33,962 nt of DNA from Deltaproteobacteria bacterium (lineage in GTDB: Bacteria > Desulfobacterota > Desulfarculia > Desulfarculales > Desulfarculaceae), in contig JAJZPI010000022.1 in the NCBI GenBank assembly GCA_021811275.1, positions 1-33,962 on the forward strand, in the 5' to 3' direction. The notes beneath the pieces were generated by a model, which saw nothing but the letters and a program-made list of their open reading frames with translations, had not been told where the DNA came from and did no database searches. This document shows, in pieces, positions 16,478 through 24,128 of the stretch. Numbering within the stretch: position 1 is the stretch's first letter; each line of letters opens with the position of its first letter. A program made the translations under genes and the position numbers.

Positions 16478-17203
16478 ATGAGCCTAGCCAGGCGCAAACT
16501 GGCCAACCTGCTTCTGCGGGCGCGCCTGAAGGGCCGCGAGATGCCCCCCCTGGCGGCGGCCAACCTGCGCGCGCTGGAGGAGCTGGACCCCTCGCGCCCG
16601 GCGGCGAGCTACAACTACGTGGTCATCGATCTGGAGACCACCGGCCTGGACCCCCTGCGCGACCGGGTGGTGAGCGCGGGCGCGGTGCGCGTCAGCGAGG
16701 GCCGGGTGCGCCTGGGCGACCGCTTCTCGGAGCTGATAAACCCCGGCCGCGACGTGCCGGTGGAGTCGATCAAGGTCCACGGCATCACCCCGGACATGCT
16801 GCGGGAGGCGCGTTCGGCCCTACAGGCCTTCGACGATTTCCTGGCCTGGCTGGGCAAGGACATCCTGGTGGCCCATTACGCCGGCTTCGACATGCACTTC
16901 ATCAACCGCACCATGCGCCGGGCCTACGGCTTTCCCCTGCAGAACCTGGTGCTGGACACCGTGCGCATGTGCCAGGGCCTGGTCCTGCCCAGCGACCCCT
17001 ACGGGGTGCGGGGTGGCAAGAAGGCCTGCTCGCTGGAGGCTCTGAGCCGGCGCTTCGGCATGTCGCTGCCCGAGCGCCACACCGCCCTGGGCGACGCCCT
17101 GGCCACGGCCATGATCTTCCAGCGCCTCACCGACCGCCTGGAGCAGGCCGGGGGGGGCACCCTGCGCGATTTGGCGCGGGTGGCCGAACTGGCCCCGGAC
17201 TAG
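16478..17203 (+). CDS. DnaQ-like 3'-5' exonuclease (DEDDh family)
   Basis: This 241-residue protein carries the complete DEDDh exonuclease set: Asp51 and Glu53 in VVIDLETTGLDP, Asp138 in AHYAGFDMHF, and His201 with Asp206 in RHTALGDALAT. It resembles the epsilon proofreading subunit and the stand-alone exonucleases that degrade DNA or RNA 3' ends. The first 45 residues are a basic extension outside the catalytic fold. No polymerase or ligase domain is fused. A perfect hairpin directly before the start codon and lack of an obvious ribosome-binding site suggest weak or controlled translation. Confidence 0.88.
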   Translation: MSLARRKLANLLLRARLKGREMPPLAAANLRALEELDPSRPAASYNYVVIDLETTGLDPLRDRVVSAGAVRVSEGRVRLGDRFSELINPGRDVPVESIKVHGITPDMLREARSALQAFDDFLAWLGKDILVAHYAGFDMHFINRTMRRAYGFPLQNLVLDTVRMCQGLVLPSDPYGVRGGKKACSLEALSRRFGMSLPERHTALGDALATAMIFQRLTDRLEQAGGGTLRDLARVAELAPD

Positions 17204-17234
17204 GATTGTGTCGGAGAAGGCCGTCCATGGCCCG

Positions 17235-17274
17235 CCTGGGAGCCTGTCGAAGGAAAATCCGACAGGCTCCTAGG
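17235..17274. repeat. 15-bp stem inverted repeat between exonuclease and SDR genes
   Basis: GGAGCCTGTCG (17239-17249) pairs perfectly with CGACAGGCTCC (17260-17270), and the stem extends outward to 17235 and 17274 with one G-T pair. The loop is AAGGAAAATC. No T-run follows. It looks like a dispersed intergenic palindrome or mRNA-stabilising hairpin. Confidence 0.75.
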
Positions 17275-17292
17275 GAGGGGAAGGAGCGCCGC

Positions 17293-18042
17293 ATGGACCC
17301 GGACAAGCCGCCGCTAGCGGGCAAGGTGGCCCTGGTCACCGGGGCGGGGCGGGGGCTGGGGCGGGAGATCAGCCTCGCCCTGGCCGCGCAGGGAGCCAGC
17401 CTGGTCCTGGCCGGGCGCGATCCGGATCAACTGGCCGAGGTGGGCCGCCTGGCCCTGCGGCCCGGCCTGAACCAGACGCTGACCCGGCCGCTGGACCTGG
17501 GCGAGCCGGACCAGACCACAGCTTTGGCCGAGGCCGCGGCCCAAGCCTTCGGCGGACTGGACATCGTGGTCCACGCCGCCGGCCGGGGGCGGCCGGGAAG
17601 CTTTCTGGAGGCCGGGCCGGAAGCGGTCTGGGCCATGCTGCGGACCAGGGTCTGGGGGGCCTGGCTGGTCACCCGGGCCTGCCTGCCGCTCATGGCCGGA
17701 CGGGGGGGCGACGTGGTTTTCCTCGCCGCCGTCGGCCAGCCCGACCCGGCCTGGGCCATGCGCGGGGTGGTGCTGGCCGGGGCGGAGGCCCTCGCCGAGG
17801 CCCTCAGACAGGAGTTGGGCCGGGACGCGCGTTGGGCGGGCATTCGGGCCCTGACCGTGCGCTTGCACCCTCCCCGCTCCTTTCCGCCTGAGCGGGCCAA
17901 CGGGCTGGCGCCACTGCCCAGCCAGCGCCGCGCCCGGAGGGAACTGGCCGAAACCGCCCGCCGGGTGGCCCTGGCGCTCACCCACCCCCCCGAGGTGGCG
18001 GTGCGGGAGCTGGTCATCAACGCTGGCGAGCCGGGGGAATGA
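17293..18042 (+). CDS. SDR-fold protein with a degenerate active site
   Basis: The 249-residue product has the short-chain dehydrogenase/reductase Rossmann fold: TGAGRGLG (16-23) is the intact cofactor loop, DIVVHAAG (90-97) replaces the usual NNAG strand, and LACLPLM-like and ALRQEL helices align well. The catalytic tetrad is lost, however: the Asn position is Arg119, the Ser position is Ala (FLAAVG, 143-148), and the Tyr-xxx-Lys pair aligns with Arg157 and Leu161. It can probably bind a nucleotide but is unlikely to catalyse normal SDR chemistry. AAGGAG six bases before the ATG fixes the start. It lies just upstream of dnaX on the same strand, separated by 115 bases. Confidence 0.85.
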   Translation: MDPDKPPLAGKVALVTGAGRGLGREISLALAAQGASLVLAGRDPDQLAEVGRLALRPGLNQTLTRPLDLGEPDQTTALAEAAAQAFGGLDIVVHAAGRGRPGSFLEAGPEAVWAMLRTRVWGAWLVTRACLPLMAGRGGDVVFLAAVGQPDPAWAMRGVVLAGAEALAEALRQELGRDARWAGIRALTVRLHPPRSFPPERANGLAPLPSQRRARRELAETARRVALALTHPPEVAVRELVINAGEPGE

Positions 18043-18137
18043 GGGCGGGGCGGCTGGCGGGTTGGGCCAAGGGGCCTTCCGCGTGCTATTATGAAAGCCT
18101 GCCCCGCCAATAAATTTTCAGGGGAAAACCGCCCACC

Positions 18138-18161
18138 ATGGAACCTTGGGTGATCGCGTGA
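18138..18161 (+). CDS. Possible seven-residue leader ORF overlapping the dnaX start
   Basis: ATG 18138 opens a seven-codon frame (MEPWVIA) whose TGA overlaps the GTG start of dnaX in the arrangement GTGA. AGGGGA lies about 13 bases upstream. dnaX itself has no good ribosome-binding site, so coupling through this mini-frame is plausible. It may also be chance. Confidence 0.3.
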   Translation: MEPWVIA

Positions 18162-19810
18162 GCTACCTCGTCCTGGCCCGCAAGCATAGGCCCGCCACCT
18201 TCGAGCAGGTGGTGGGGCAGGAGCACATCACCCAGACCCTGGCCGGCGCGCTGACCAGCGGCCGCCTGGCCCACGCCTTCTGCTTCACCGGCCCGCGCGG
18301 GGTGGGCAAGACTAGCGTGGCCCGCATCCTGGCCAAGGCCCTGAACTGTGAGCAGGGCCCCACCCCGACCCCCTGCGGAGTCTGCGTGCACTGCCAGGAG
18401 ATCGACCAGGGCCGGGCCGTGGATGTGCAGGAGATCGACGCCGCCAGCTCCAGCCGGGTGGAGGACGTGCGGGACCTGCGCGAGGCCATCCGCTACCGCC
18501 CCCAGGCCGCCCGCTACCGGGTCACCATCTTGGACGAGGTCCACATGCTGAGCAAGGCGGCCTTCAATGCCCTGCTCAAGACCCTGGAGGAGCCTCCGGC
18601 CCACGCCGTCTTCATCCTGGCCACCACCGACGTGCACAAGGTGCCGCTGACCATACTATCCCGCTGCCAGCGCTACGACTTCCGCCGCTTGGCCCCCAAG
18701 GTCCTGGCCGGGCACTTGAAGCACGTCCTGGACGCCGAAGGCCTGGCCCTGCCGCCCGAGAGCCTGGCGCTCATGGCCCGGGAGGCCGACGGCTCCATCC
18801 GCGACGCCCTGAGCCTGCTGGACCAGGTGCTTTCCTCTGGCCGGCCCCATCTCAGCCACGCCGAGGTGGTGGAGCTTCTGGGCCTGGTGGACCGGGAGCT
18901 GGTCAGCGCCGCCGCCGGGGCGGTGCTGGCCGGACAGCCGGCCCAGGTGCTGGACCTGGTGGCCCAGGTCTATGCCGCCGGAGGGGAGATGCAGGCCTTC
19001 TACGCCGCCTTGCAGGAGCGTTTTCGCAACCTGGCCGCGGCCAAGGCGGCCCCCGCCGGGGCCGAACTCTTCGGGCTCACCGAGGAGGAGATCAAGGATC
19101 TGAGGGCCCAGGCCCAGGGGGCGAGCGCCGAGACCCTGCACGAGGTGTTCGACCTGCTGGCTCGCTCGGAGGAGCTGTTCCGCCGCTCCAGCCATCCCCG
19201 CCTGGTCATGGAGATGACGCTCTTGAAGCTCACCCAGGTCAGGCCCGTGCTCTCGCTGACCGAGATCATCGAGCGCCTGGGCCGGGCCGCCGGCGGCCAG
19301 GTGGGCGGACCGGCCGCGCCCGGCGGACCTTCCAGCTCCGCGCCGCCAGCCAAGCCCGCCGAGCGCCGGCAGCCACCTCCCCAGGCCGCGCCGGCATCGC
19401 AGGGCTCGCAGCCCCCGCAGGCCGCGTCGGCCCCGGTGGCGGGGGAGCCGGCCCTGCGCGAGCTGGCCCGCTACGTGGCCCGGGTGGAACCGGCCCTGGC
19501 CTCCTATCTGCAACGCTCCAGCCTCCAGGCCGGCGATGAGGGCTGGCTGATAACCCTGCCCGCCAGCCCCCTGGCCGTGGACTTGGCAGGCCCGGAGAAC
19601 GAGGCCAAGCTCAATGCCCTGGCCGCCGAGCTTTGGCGGCAGGCGCCCCGACTGCGGCTTCTGGCCGCCCCGCCATCGGAGCCTCCGGAGGGGGCCAACC
19701 AGCGCGAGATGGACCTGGTGGCCAGCTTGGCCCAGCACCCGGCGGTGCAGGAGGCGGTGGAGGTTTTCGAGGCCCAGGTGGTCTCCCTGAACCCCTTGCG
19801 TTCGGACTAG
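18158..19810 (+). CDS. dnaX: DNA polymerase III gamma/tau subunit
   Basis: This 550-residue protein is the clamp-loader ATPase of the replicative polymerase. It begins with the family-typical SYLVLARKHRP, followed by Walker A GPRGVGKT (45-52), zinc-binding Cys 64, 73, 76 and 79, a LDEVHML Walker B block and LSRCQRYDFR with the SRC motif. Domain III ends near 370, then a Pro/Ala/Gln-rich linker (about 375-430) and a C-terminal tau-like region follow. GTG 18158 was chosen over TTG 18146 because it yields the conserved start. No A-rich slippery site for frameshifting to gamma was seen. A weak promoter candidate, TTGGGC at 18062 and TATTAT at 18087 (19-base spacing), lies upstream. Confidence 0.95.
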   Translation: MSYLVLARKHRPATFEQVVGQEHITQTLAGALTSGRLAHAFCFTGPRGVGKTSVARILAKALNCEQGPTPTPCGVCVHCQEIDQGRAVDVQEIDAASSSRVEDVRDLREAIRYRPQAARYRVTILDEVHMLSKAAFNALLKTLEEPPAHAVFILATTDVHKVPLTILSRCQRYDFRRLAPKVLAGHLKHVLDAEGLALPPESLALMAREADGSIRDALSLLDQVLSSGRPHLSHAEVVELLGLVDRELVSAAAGAVLAGQPAQVLDLVAQVYAAGGEMQAFYAALQERFRNLAAAKAAPAGAELFGLTEEEIKDLRAQAQGASAETLHEVFDLLARSEELFRRSSHPRLVMEMTLLKLTQVRPVLSLTEIIERLGRAAGGQVGGPAAPGGPSSSAPPAKPAERRQPPPQAAPASQGSQPPQAASAPVAGEPALRELARYVARVEPALASYLQRSSLQAGDEGWLITLPASPLAVDLAGPENEAKLNALAAELWRQAPRLRLLAAPPSEPPEGANQREMDLVASLAQHPAVQEAVEVFEAQVVSLNPLRSD

Positions 19811-19813
19811 GCC

Positions 19814-21061
19814 ATGTCTCTGCCCGACCTGCGCACCCTGACCCTGGCCATGATGTTGGTGACCGTGATCTTCGGCCTGGTCATGGTGGCGGTGGGGGCG
19901 GTGCACCGGCGCTATCCCGGCCCCAGGCATTGGGCGGCCGCCGGCGTCATGTTCGCCCTGGTCTGCCTGGTCCTGGTGGCGCGTGAGCAGGTCGGCCTTT
20001 TCACCACAGTGCTGGTAGGCAACGGCTTCGCCCTGGCCGGCATTTCCATACTGTCCCACGGCATTCACAGGTTCCTGGGCCGCCCCAGCCCCCTCTGGTT
20101 CTACTTCCTCGTCTCCTCCATGGCGGTCCTGCCGGTGATGTACTTCGCCATATTCTTGCCCGATCTGGGCGCGCGAATGGTGATCTACAGCCTCGGCATG
20201 GGCATCCTTCTCCTGCACGCGGGCTGGGTCTTGTTGGGTCGCCTCGGCTCCGGCAGTGCCATCGCCTATCGGCTGAACGGCTCCGCCCTGATCCTGGGCG
20301 GGGGCTTGCATGTCCTGCGGGGGGCCTATTTCCTGTTCAACCCCGGCCCGGCGGCCTACTACTCCCCCAACCTTGTCAACGTCCTTTTTCAATTGTCGCT
20401 CATCATGCTCTATTGCGCGCTGATGCCGGGCCTGGTGCTGATGCTCTCCTCACGACTGGCCGACGACCTCAAGGCCCACGTGGCCGACCTGCGCGACGAG
20501 ATCGGCATGCGCCGCCAGGCCGAGGAGCGCCTGGCCTTGGAGGCCGCCCTGGACCCCCTGACCGGCCTATACAACCGGCGCAAGTTTTTCAGCGAGGCGG
20601 CCAGGGCCTTCTCCCTGGCCCACCGTCACGGGAGGCCCCTGTCAGTGATGATCCTGGATTTGGACCACTTCAAGGATGTCAACGACACCCACGGCCACGA
20701 AACCGGCGATCGCGTGCTGCGGGCCCTGGCCCGCCATTGCCAGGACCAGATGCGCGCCGAGGACATCCTGGCCCGTTTCGGCGGCGAGGAGTTCGTGGCG
20801 CTTCTGCCCGACACCGACCGGGAGGGGGCCCTGGTCATGGCCGAGCGCTTGCGCCGGAGCCTGGGCGAGACCGAGGTGCGCGGCGAAAAGGGGCCGGTGC
20901 GGGTGACCGCCAGCTTCGGCGTCAGCCAGCTCATGCCCGGGGAGACCAACCTGAATTTCATTCTGAGAAGGGCCGACCAGGCCCTCTACCAGGCCAAGCA
21001 GGCCGGCCGCGACCAGGTGCGGGTCTCCCCGGAGGAACCGGACGGGACGGAACCACAGTGA
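19814..21061 (+). CDS. Membrane-bound diguanylate cyclase (GGDEF domain)
   Basis: The 415-residue product has about seven hydrophobic segments (roughly 8-30, 40-56, 62-82, 94-114, 121-142, 157-172 and 188-211), a short coiled-coil linker (about 215-245) and a GGDEF domain (about 247-408). The active site is GGEEF (323-327), which is functional in known cyclases, and RAED (314-317) five residues upstream is a product-inhibition I-site. It should make cyclic di-GMP from GTP at the inner membrane in response to an unknown signal. The ATG follows the dnaX stop by three bases, so expression is tied to dnaX. Confidence 0.92.
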   Translation: MSLPDLRTLTLAMMLVTVIFGLVMVAVGAVHRRYPGPRHWAAAGVMFALVCLVLVAREQVGLFTTVLVGNGFALAGISILSHGIHRFLGRPSPLWFYFLVSSMAVLPVMYFAIFLPDLGARMVIYSLGMGILLLHAGWVLLGRLGSGSAIAYRLNGSALILGGGLHVLRGAYFLFNPGPAAYYSPNLVNVLFQLSLIMLYCALMPGLVLMLSSRLADDLKAHVADLRDEIGMRRQAEERLALEAALDPLTGLYNRRKFFSEAARAFSLAHRHGRPLSVMILDLDHFKDVNDTHGHETGDRVLRALARHCQDQMRAEDILARFGGEEFVALLPDTDREGALVMAERLRRSLGETEVRGEKGPVRVTASFGVSQLMPGETNLNFILRRADQALYQAKQAGRDQVRVSPEEPDGTEPQ

Positions 21062-21168
21062 TCTGCGCGCGGCCGTCACCCTTGCGCGCGGCCGCCCGAT
21101 GCCAGATAATCCAGGCTAAAAGAACCACGCGCCCCGCCGACCGGGGCCAGCAGCAAGGAGCCAGCGCG

Positions 21169-21486
21169 ATGCTTCCCAAGAACATGGGCAATCTGATGAA
21201 GCAGGCCCAAAAGGTCCAGCAGCAGATGATGAAGCTGCAGGAGGAACTGAACGCCCGCGAGGTCAGCGCCCAGGCCGGCGGCGGCATGGTGGAGGCGGTG
21301 GTCAACGGCAAGGGCGAGCTTTTGCGACTGCGCATCGAGAAGGAGGTCGTCAACCCCGACGACGCCGAGATGCTCACCGACCTCATCGTGGCCGCCGTGG
21401 GCGAGGCCCAGCGCCGGGCCCAGGAGATGGTCCAGGGCGAGATGGGCAAGCTGACCGGCGGGCTCAACCTCCCCGGCATGATGTAG
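21169..21486 (+). CDS. ebfC: YbaB/EbfC family nucleoid-associated protein
   Basis: This 105-residue DNA-binding protein of the YbaB/EbfC family starts with the typical MGNLMKQAQKVQQQMMKLQE helix and continues with a GGGMVEAVVNGKGELLRLRI beta-sheet and a closing helix. Dimers bind DNA non-specifically and affect nucleoid structure and recombination. AAGGAG eight bases before ATG 21169 defines the start; the open frame extends far upstream but only as a shadow of the cyclase gene. The position between dnaX and recR is the usual one in many bacteria. Confidence 0.95.
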   Translation: MLPKNMGNLMKQAQKVQQQMMKLQEELNAREVSAQAGGGMVEAVVNGKGELLRLRIEKEVVNPDDAEMLTDLIVAAVGEAQRRAQEMVQGEMGKLTGGLNLPGMM

Positions 21487-21492
21487 CGACGC

Positions 21493-21681
21493 GCCGGGCG
21501 CGTGCCGCGCCAGCCAAGGCGGGTAGTGGCGCGCGCGGTTTCATTCGGACTTTTCGCGCTCCCGGTGCAGGGTGGGTCCGGCCGGGGCGCATGCCGGGGC
21601 GCGTGCCGCCACTGGCGTAGCGGGTCGAACGGTGTTCGGTTTCATGCTGGCCTCGCGCGCTCCCGGCGAAGGGTTGTTCCG
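21493..21681. repeat. Two diverged copies of an ~88-bp unit, 100-bp period
   Basis: The ebfC-recR spacer (21487-21765) contains two related segments, 21493-21580 and 21593-21681. Shared blocks in the same order are CGCGTGCCGC, GCGGGT, CGGTTTCAT, CGCGCTCCCGG, AGGGT and TCCG. By eye they are about 70 percent identical. The frame running through the spacer into recR is not a credible gene. A perfect palindrome CCGGCGC/GCGCCGG follows near 21723. Confidence 0.65.
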
Positions 21682-21765
21682 CTAAGAGGCCGGCCGTCAC
21701 ACCCCTTGCAATGTCTTTCGCACCGGCGCGAGGCGCCGGCCTGCCGGCATTGGGAAAGGCGGTCC

Positions 21766-22365
21766 GTGTATCCCAAGGCTCTAGCCGACCTGATCAACTC
21801 CCTGGCACGCCTGCCCGGCCTGGGCGCCAAGAGCGCCGAACGTCTGGCCCTGCATCTGGTGCGCGCCCCGGCCGCCGAGGTGCGCGAGCTGGCCGGCTCC
21901 CTGGCCCGCCTCAAACAGGAGGTTCACGCCTGCTCCCAGTGCTACAACCTGGCCGACCGCGATCCCTGCCCCATCTGCGCCGATCCCACCCGCGACCGCG
22001 GCCTGCTGGCGGTGGTGGAGACTCCCGCCGACCTCATGGCCCTGGAAAAGGCCGGGGTCTTCCGCGGGGTCTACCACGTGCTCTCCGGGACGCTCTCACC
22101 CCAGGACGGGCTGGGGCCCCGCCAGCTGAACCTGGCCGAGCTGGCGCGCCGGGTGACGGAGAGCCGGGTGCGGGAGGTGGTCATCGCCACCAACCCCACC
22201 AGCGAGGGCGAGGCCACCGCCGACCTGGTGGCCAAGGCCCTGGAAAGCCTGGGAGTGGCGGTGACCCGCCTGGGCTACGGCCTGCCCGTGGGCGGCGACC
22301 TAAAGTACATGGACGCCCTGACCCTCAGCCGTTCGCTGGCCGCCCGCCGTCGCCTGGAGCCTTGA
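21766..22365 (+). CDS. recR: Recombination mediator protein RecR
   Basis: RecR works with RecF and RecO to load RecA on gapped DNA. The 199-residue product has the full family layout: helix-hairpin-helix LARLPGLGAKSAERLALHL (13-31), a four-cysteine zinc motif at 56, 59, 68 and 71 (CSQC and CPIC), then a Toprim domain with LLAVVETPADLMALE and ATNPTSEGEATA, ending with VGGDLKYMDALTL. GTG 21766 is preceded by an AAAGG ribosome-binding site and gives the normal family length, so the longer open frame upstream is rejected. It completes the dnaX-ebfC-recR series. Confidence 0.97.
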   Translation: MYPKALADLINSLARLPGLGAKSAERLALHLVRAPAAEVRELAGSLARLKQEVHACSQCYNLADRDPCPICADPTRDRGLLAVVETPADLMALEKAGVFRGVYHVLSGTLSPQDGLGPRQLNLAELARRVTESRVREVVIATNPTSEGEATADLVAKALESLGVAVTRLGYGLPVGGDLKYMDALTLSRSLAARRRLEP

Positions 22366-22384
22366 GTCCGTGGCCCGGCCCGGT

Positions 22385-22413
22385 TTGACAAGGGCCGCCG
22401 CGGTGAATAAAAT
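22385..22413 (+). promoter_or_regulatory. Strong sigma70-type promoter for the His-rich protein
   Basis: TTGACA (22385-22390), a perfect -35 box, is followed after 17 bases by TAAAAT (22408-22413). Transcription would start near 22420, about 35 bases before the ATG. It may also drive ktrB and ktrA, which follow closely. Confidence 0.75.
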
Positions 22414-22455
22414 TTCAGGTTAGTCATCGTTATCGTCAACAAACGGAGGTCGGAG

Positions 22456-22683
22456 ATGTGCGAATGCTGCGGGCGCAAGGGCCAGCCCCAACCCCATGAC
22501 CACCTGCACGGCATCGACCTGCATCCTCACGGCCACGACCATGAGCATGACCACGGCCACGATCATCATCACGATCACGGCCACGACCATGAGCATGACC
22601 ACGGCCACGGGCATCCCCATTCCCACGGCCCGGTGATCACGGTCATCGAAGGGGCGCCCGGCGCCACCAAGGCCAAGGCCTAG
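22456..22683 (+). CDS. Histidine-rich metal-binding small protein
   Basis: The 75-residue product has 22 histidines, nearly all in residues 14-57 in alternating HDH, HGH and HEH patterns, and an N-terminal CECC. Such sequences bind Ni2+, Zn2+ or Co2+, as in Hpn-like storage peptides and the tails of SlyD or HypB. No signal peptide is visible, so it should be cytoplasmic. GGAGG six bases before the ATG and a near-consensus promoter upstream indicate strong expression. Part of the His tract arose by an internal DNA duplication. KtrB begins 38 bases after the stop. No metal transporter or regulator is adjacent, so the physiological metal is unknown. Confidence 0.8.
   Translation: MCECCGRKGQPQPHDHLHGIDLHPHGHDHEHDHGHDHHHDHGHDHEHDHGHGHPHSHGPVITVIEGAPGATKAKA
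22528..22609. repeat. 34-bp perfect direct repeat within the His-rich gene
   Basis: The same 34 bases occur at 22528-22561 and 22576-22609, a 48-base period, encoding the repeated [11 protein letters not shown] segment. The period is a multiple of three, so copy number can change without breaking the frame. This suggests the His tract expands and contracts by recombination. Confidence 0.85.
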
Positions 22684-22721
22684 GCTGGGCCAGGCCAGGT
22701 AGGCACGGCCAAAACACCCTG

Positions 22722-24089
22722 ATGGACAAGTCCCGCACCGCCAGGCGCATCAGCCCGGCCGGCGTGCTGTTGGGCTCCTTCGGCGGGGCCATCCTGCTGG
22801 GCGCGGCCGTCTTGCGCCTGCCCTTCATGCAGACCAGGGGGGATGTATCCTTTCTGGATTGCCTCTTCACCGCCACCAGCGCCATCTGCGTCACCGGGCT
22901 GGTCAGCGTGGACACCGCCGCGGTGTGGTCCACCGCCGGCCTGGCGACCATCGCTCTCATGATCCAGGCCGGGGGCCTGGGCATCATGACCTTCTCGGTG
23001 GCCATGATCTACCTTGCCGGGAAACGGCCCAGCGTGCGCAGCCACCTGGCCCTCAAGGGGGCCCTGGGCCCCGTGCCCGGCCATGAGATAGGCCGTCTGG
23101 CCCGCGACGTAGTGCTATACACCCTCACCCTGGAAGCCCTGGGGGCGATGGTGCTTTTCTGGCGCTTCTGGCAGGACATGCCCGTTTGGCCGGCCCTGGG
23201 GGTGGCGGTCTTCCACGCCGTGAGCGCCTTCTGCAACGCCGGATTTTCCACCTTCGCCAAAAACCTTGAGGACTACACCTCCGACCCGGCGGTGAACCTG
23301 GTGATCATGCTCCTGATAATCCTGGGCGGCATCGGTTTTGTGGTGCTGCGGGAGCTCAAGGCCTGGCTGTTCTCGCCCCGGGGCAAGGGTATGCGCCGGC
23401 CCCGGCTCTCCCTGCACACTAAGGTGGTACTGAAAACCACCGCCGCCCTGCTGGTGGGCGGAGCGGTGGCGCTGTGGGCGCTGGAGTACAACGCCAGCGG
23501 CGGCCAGGCCTGGCGGGGCAGCATCTGGCCGATCCTCTTCAACTCGGTCACGCCGCGCACCGCCGGCTTCAACACCATTCCCATGGCCGACCTGAGCAAC
23601 TCCTCGCTGCTTTTCATAATCCTGCTGATGTTCGTGGGGGCCTCGCCGGGTTCCACCGGCGGCGGGGTCAAGACCACGACCTTCGCGGTGCTCATAGCCC
23701 TCTTGCGCGGGCGGCTGCACGGAGAAGACCGGGTGACCATGGGTCGGCGGGGAATCAGCGCCGCCCAGGTGGGCGAGGCCCAGACCCTGGTGCTGGCCAC
23801 GGCCTTGGTGCTGACCCTGGCCGTGCTGCTCCTGGTCAGCCTGGACCACGATATGATGGGCAAGGACCGGGGCGACCTTCTGGCCTACGCCTTCGAGGCG
23901 GTCAGCGCCTTCGGCACGGTGGGGCTGTCCACTGGCATCACCTTTGACCTGGTTCCCGCCTCCAAGCTGGCGCTGATTCTTTTGATGTACCTGGGCCGCC
24001 TGGGTCCGCTCACCTTCATCTACGTGGTCTCCACCCGGTTCTCCCCCGCCCGCTACCGGCTGGCTGAGGAGAGGCTGATGTTGGGGTAG
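22722..24089 (+). CDS. ktrB: Potassium uptake system membrane subunit (TrkH/KtrB family)
   Basis: The 455-residue polytopic protein is the ion-conducting subunit of a Trk/Ktr K+ uptake system, built of four membrane-pore-membrane repeats. Selectivity-filter segments are visible in order: ICVTGL (55-60), FCNAGF, PRTAGFN and FGTVGLS, each with the filter glycine. The gating-loop-like GASPGSTGGGVKT lies in the third repeat region. Length fits KtrB better than the ~480-residue TrkH. The ribosome-binding site is weak. The regulatory partner ktrA follows after 39 bases. Confidence 0.93.
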   Translation: MDKSRTARRISPAGVLLGSFGGAILLGAAVLRLPFMQTRGDVSFLDCLFTATSAICVTGLVSVDTAAVWSTAGLATIALMIQAGGLGIMTFSVAMIYLAGKRPSVRSHLALKGALGPVPGHEIGRLARDVVLYTLTLEALGAMVLFWRFWQDMPVWPALGVAVFHAVSAFCNAGFSTFAKNLEDYTSDPAVNLVIMLLIILGGIGFVVLRELKAWLFSPRGKGMRRPRLSLHTKVVLKTTAALLVGGAVALWALEYNASGGQAWRGSIWPILFNSVTPRTAGFNTIPMADLSNSSLLFIILLMFVGASPGSTGGGVKTTTFAVLIALLRGRLHGEDRVTMGRRGISAAQVGEAQTLVLATALVLTLAVLLLVSLDHDMMGKDRGDLLAYAFEAVSAFGTVGLSTGITFDLVPASKLALILLMYLGRLGPLTFIYVVSTRFSPARYRLAEERLMLG

Positions 24090-24128
24090 AATAAACGCGA
24101 TAAAACGCGCGTCCGAAGGGGTGAAGCC

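Noticed and set aside
18158-19810. Programmed frameshift site in dnaX
   Set aside because: No A-rich slippery heptamer was found, and the frame is intact from start to tau-like C terminus.
18656-20392. 578-codon minus-strand frame opposite dnaX and the cyclase
   Set aside because: Composition is Gln/Gly/His-rich shadow sequence spanning two well-supported genes and their junction.
21502-21765. Extended N terminus of RecR
   Set aside because: The GTG at 21766 gives the normal RecR length with a ribosome-binding site; the upstream stretch is a diverged duplicate repeat.
21487-21765. Signal recognition particle RNA in the ebfC-recR spacer
   Set aside because: The gene context made this plausible, but the conserved GGAAGGAAGCAGCC-type loop is absent.
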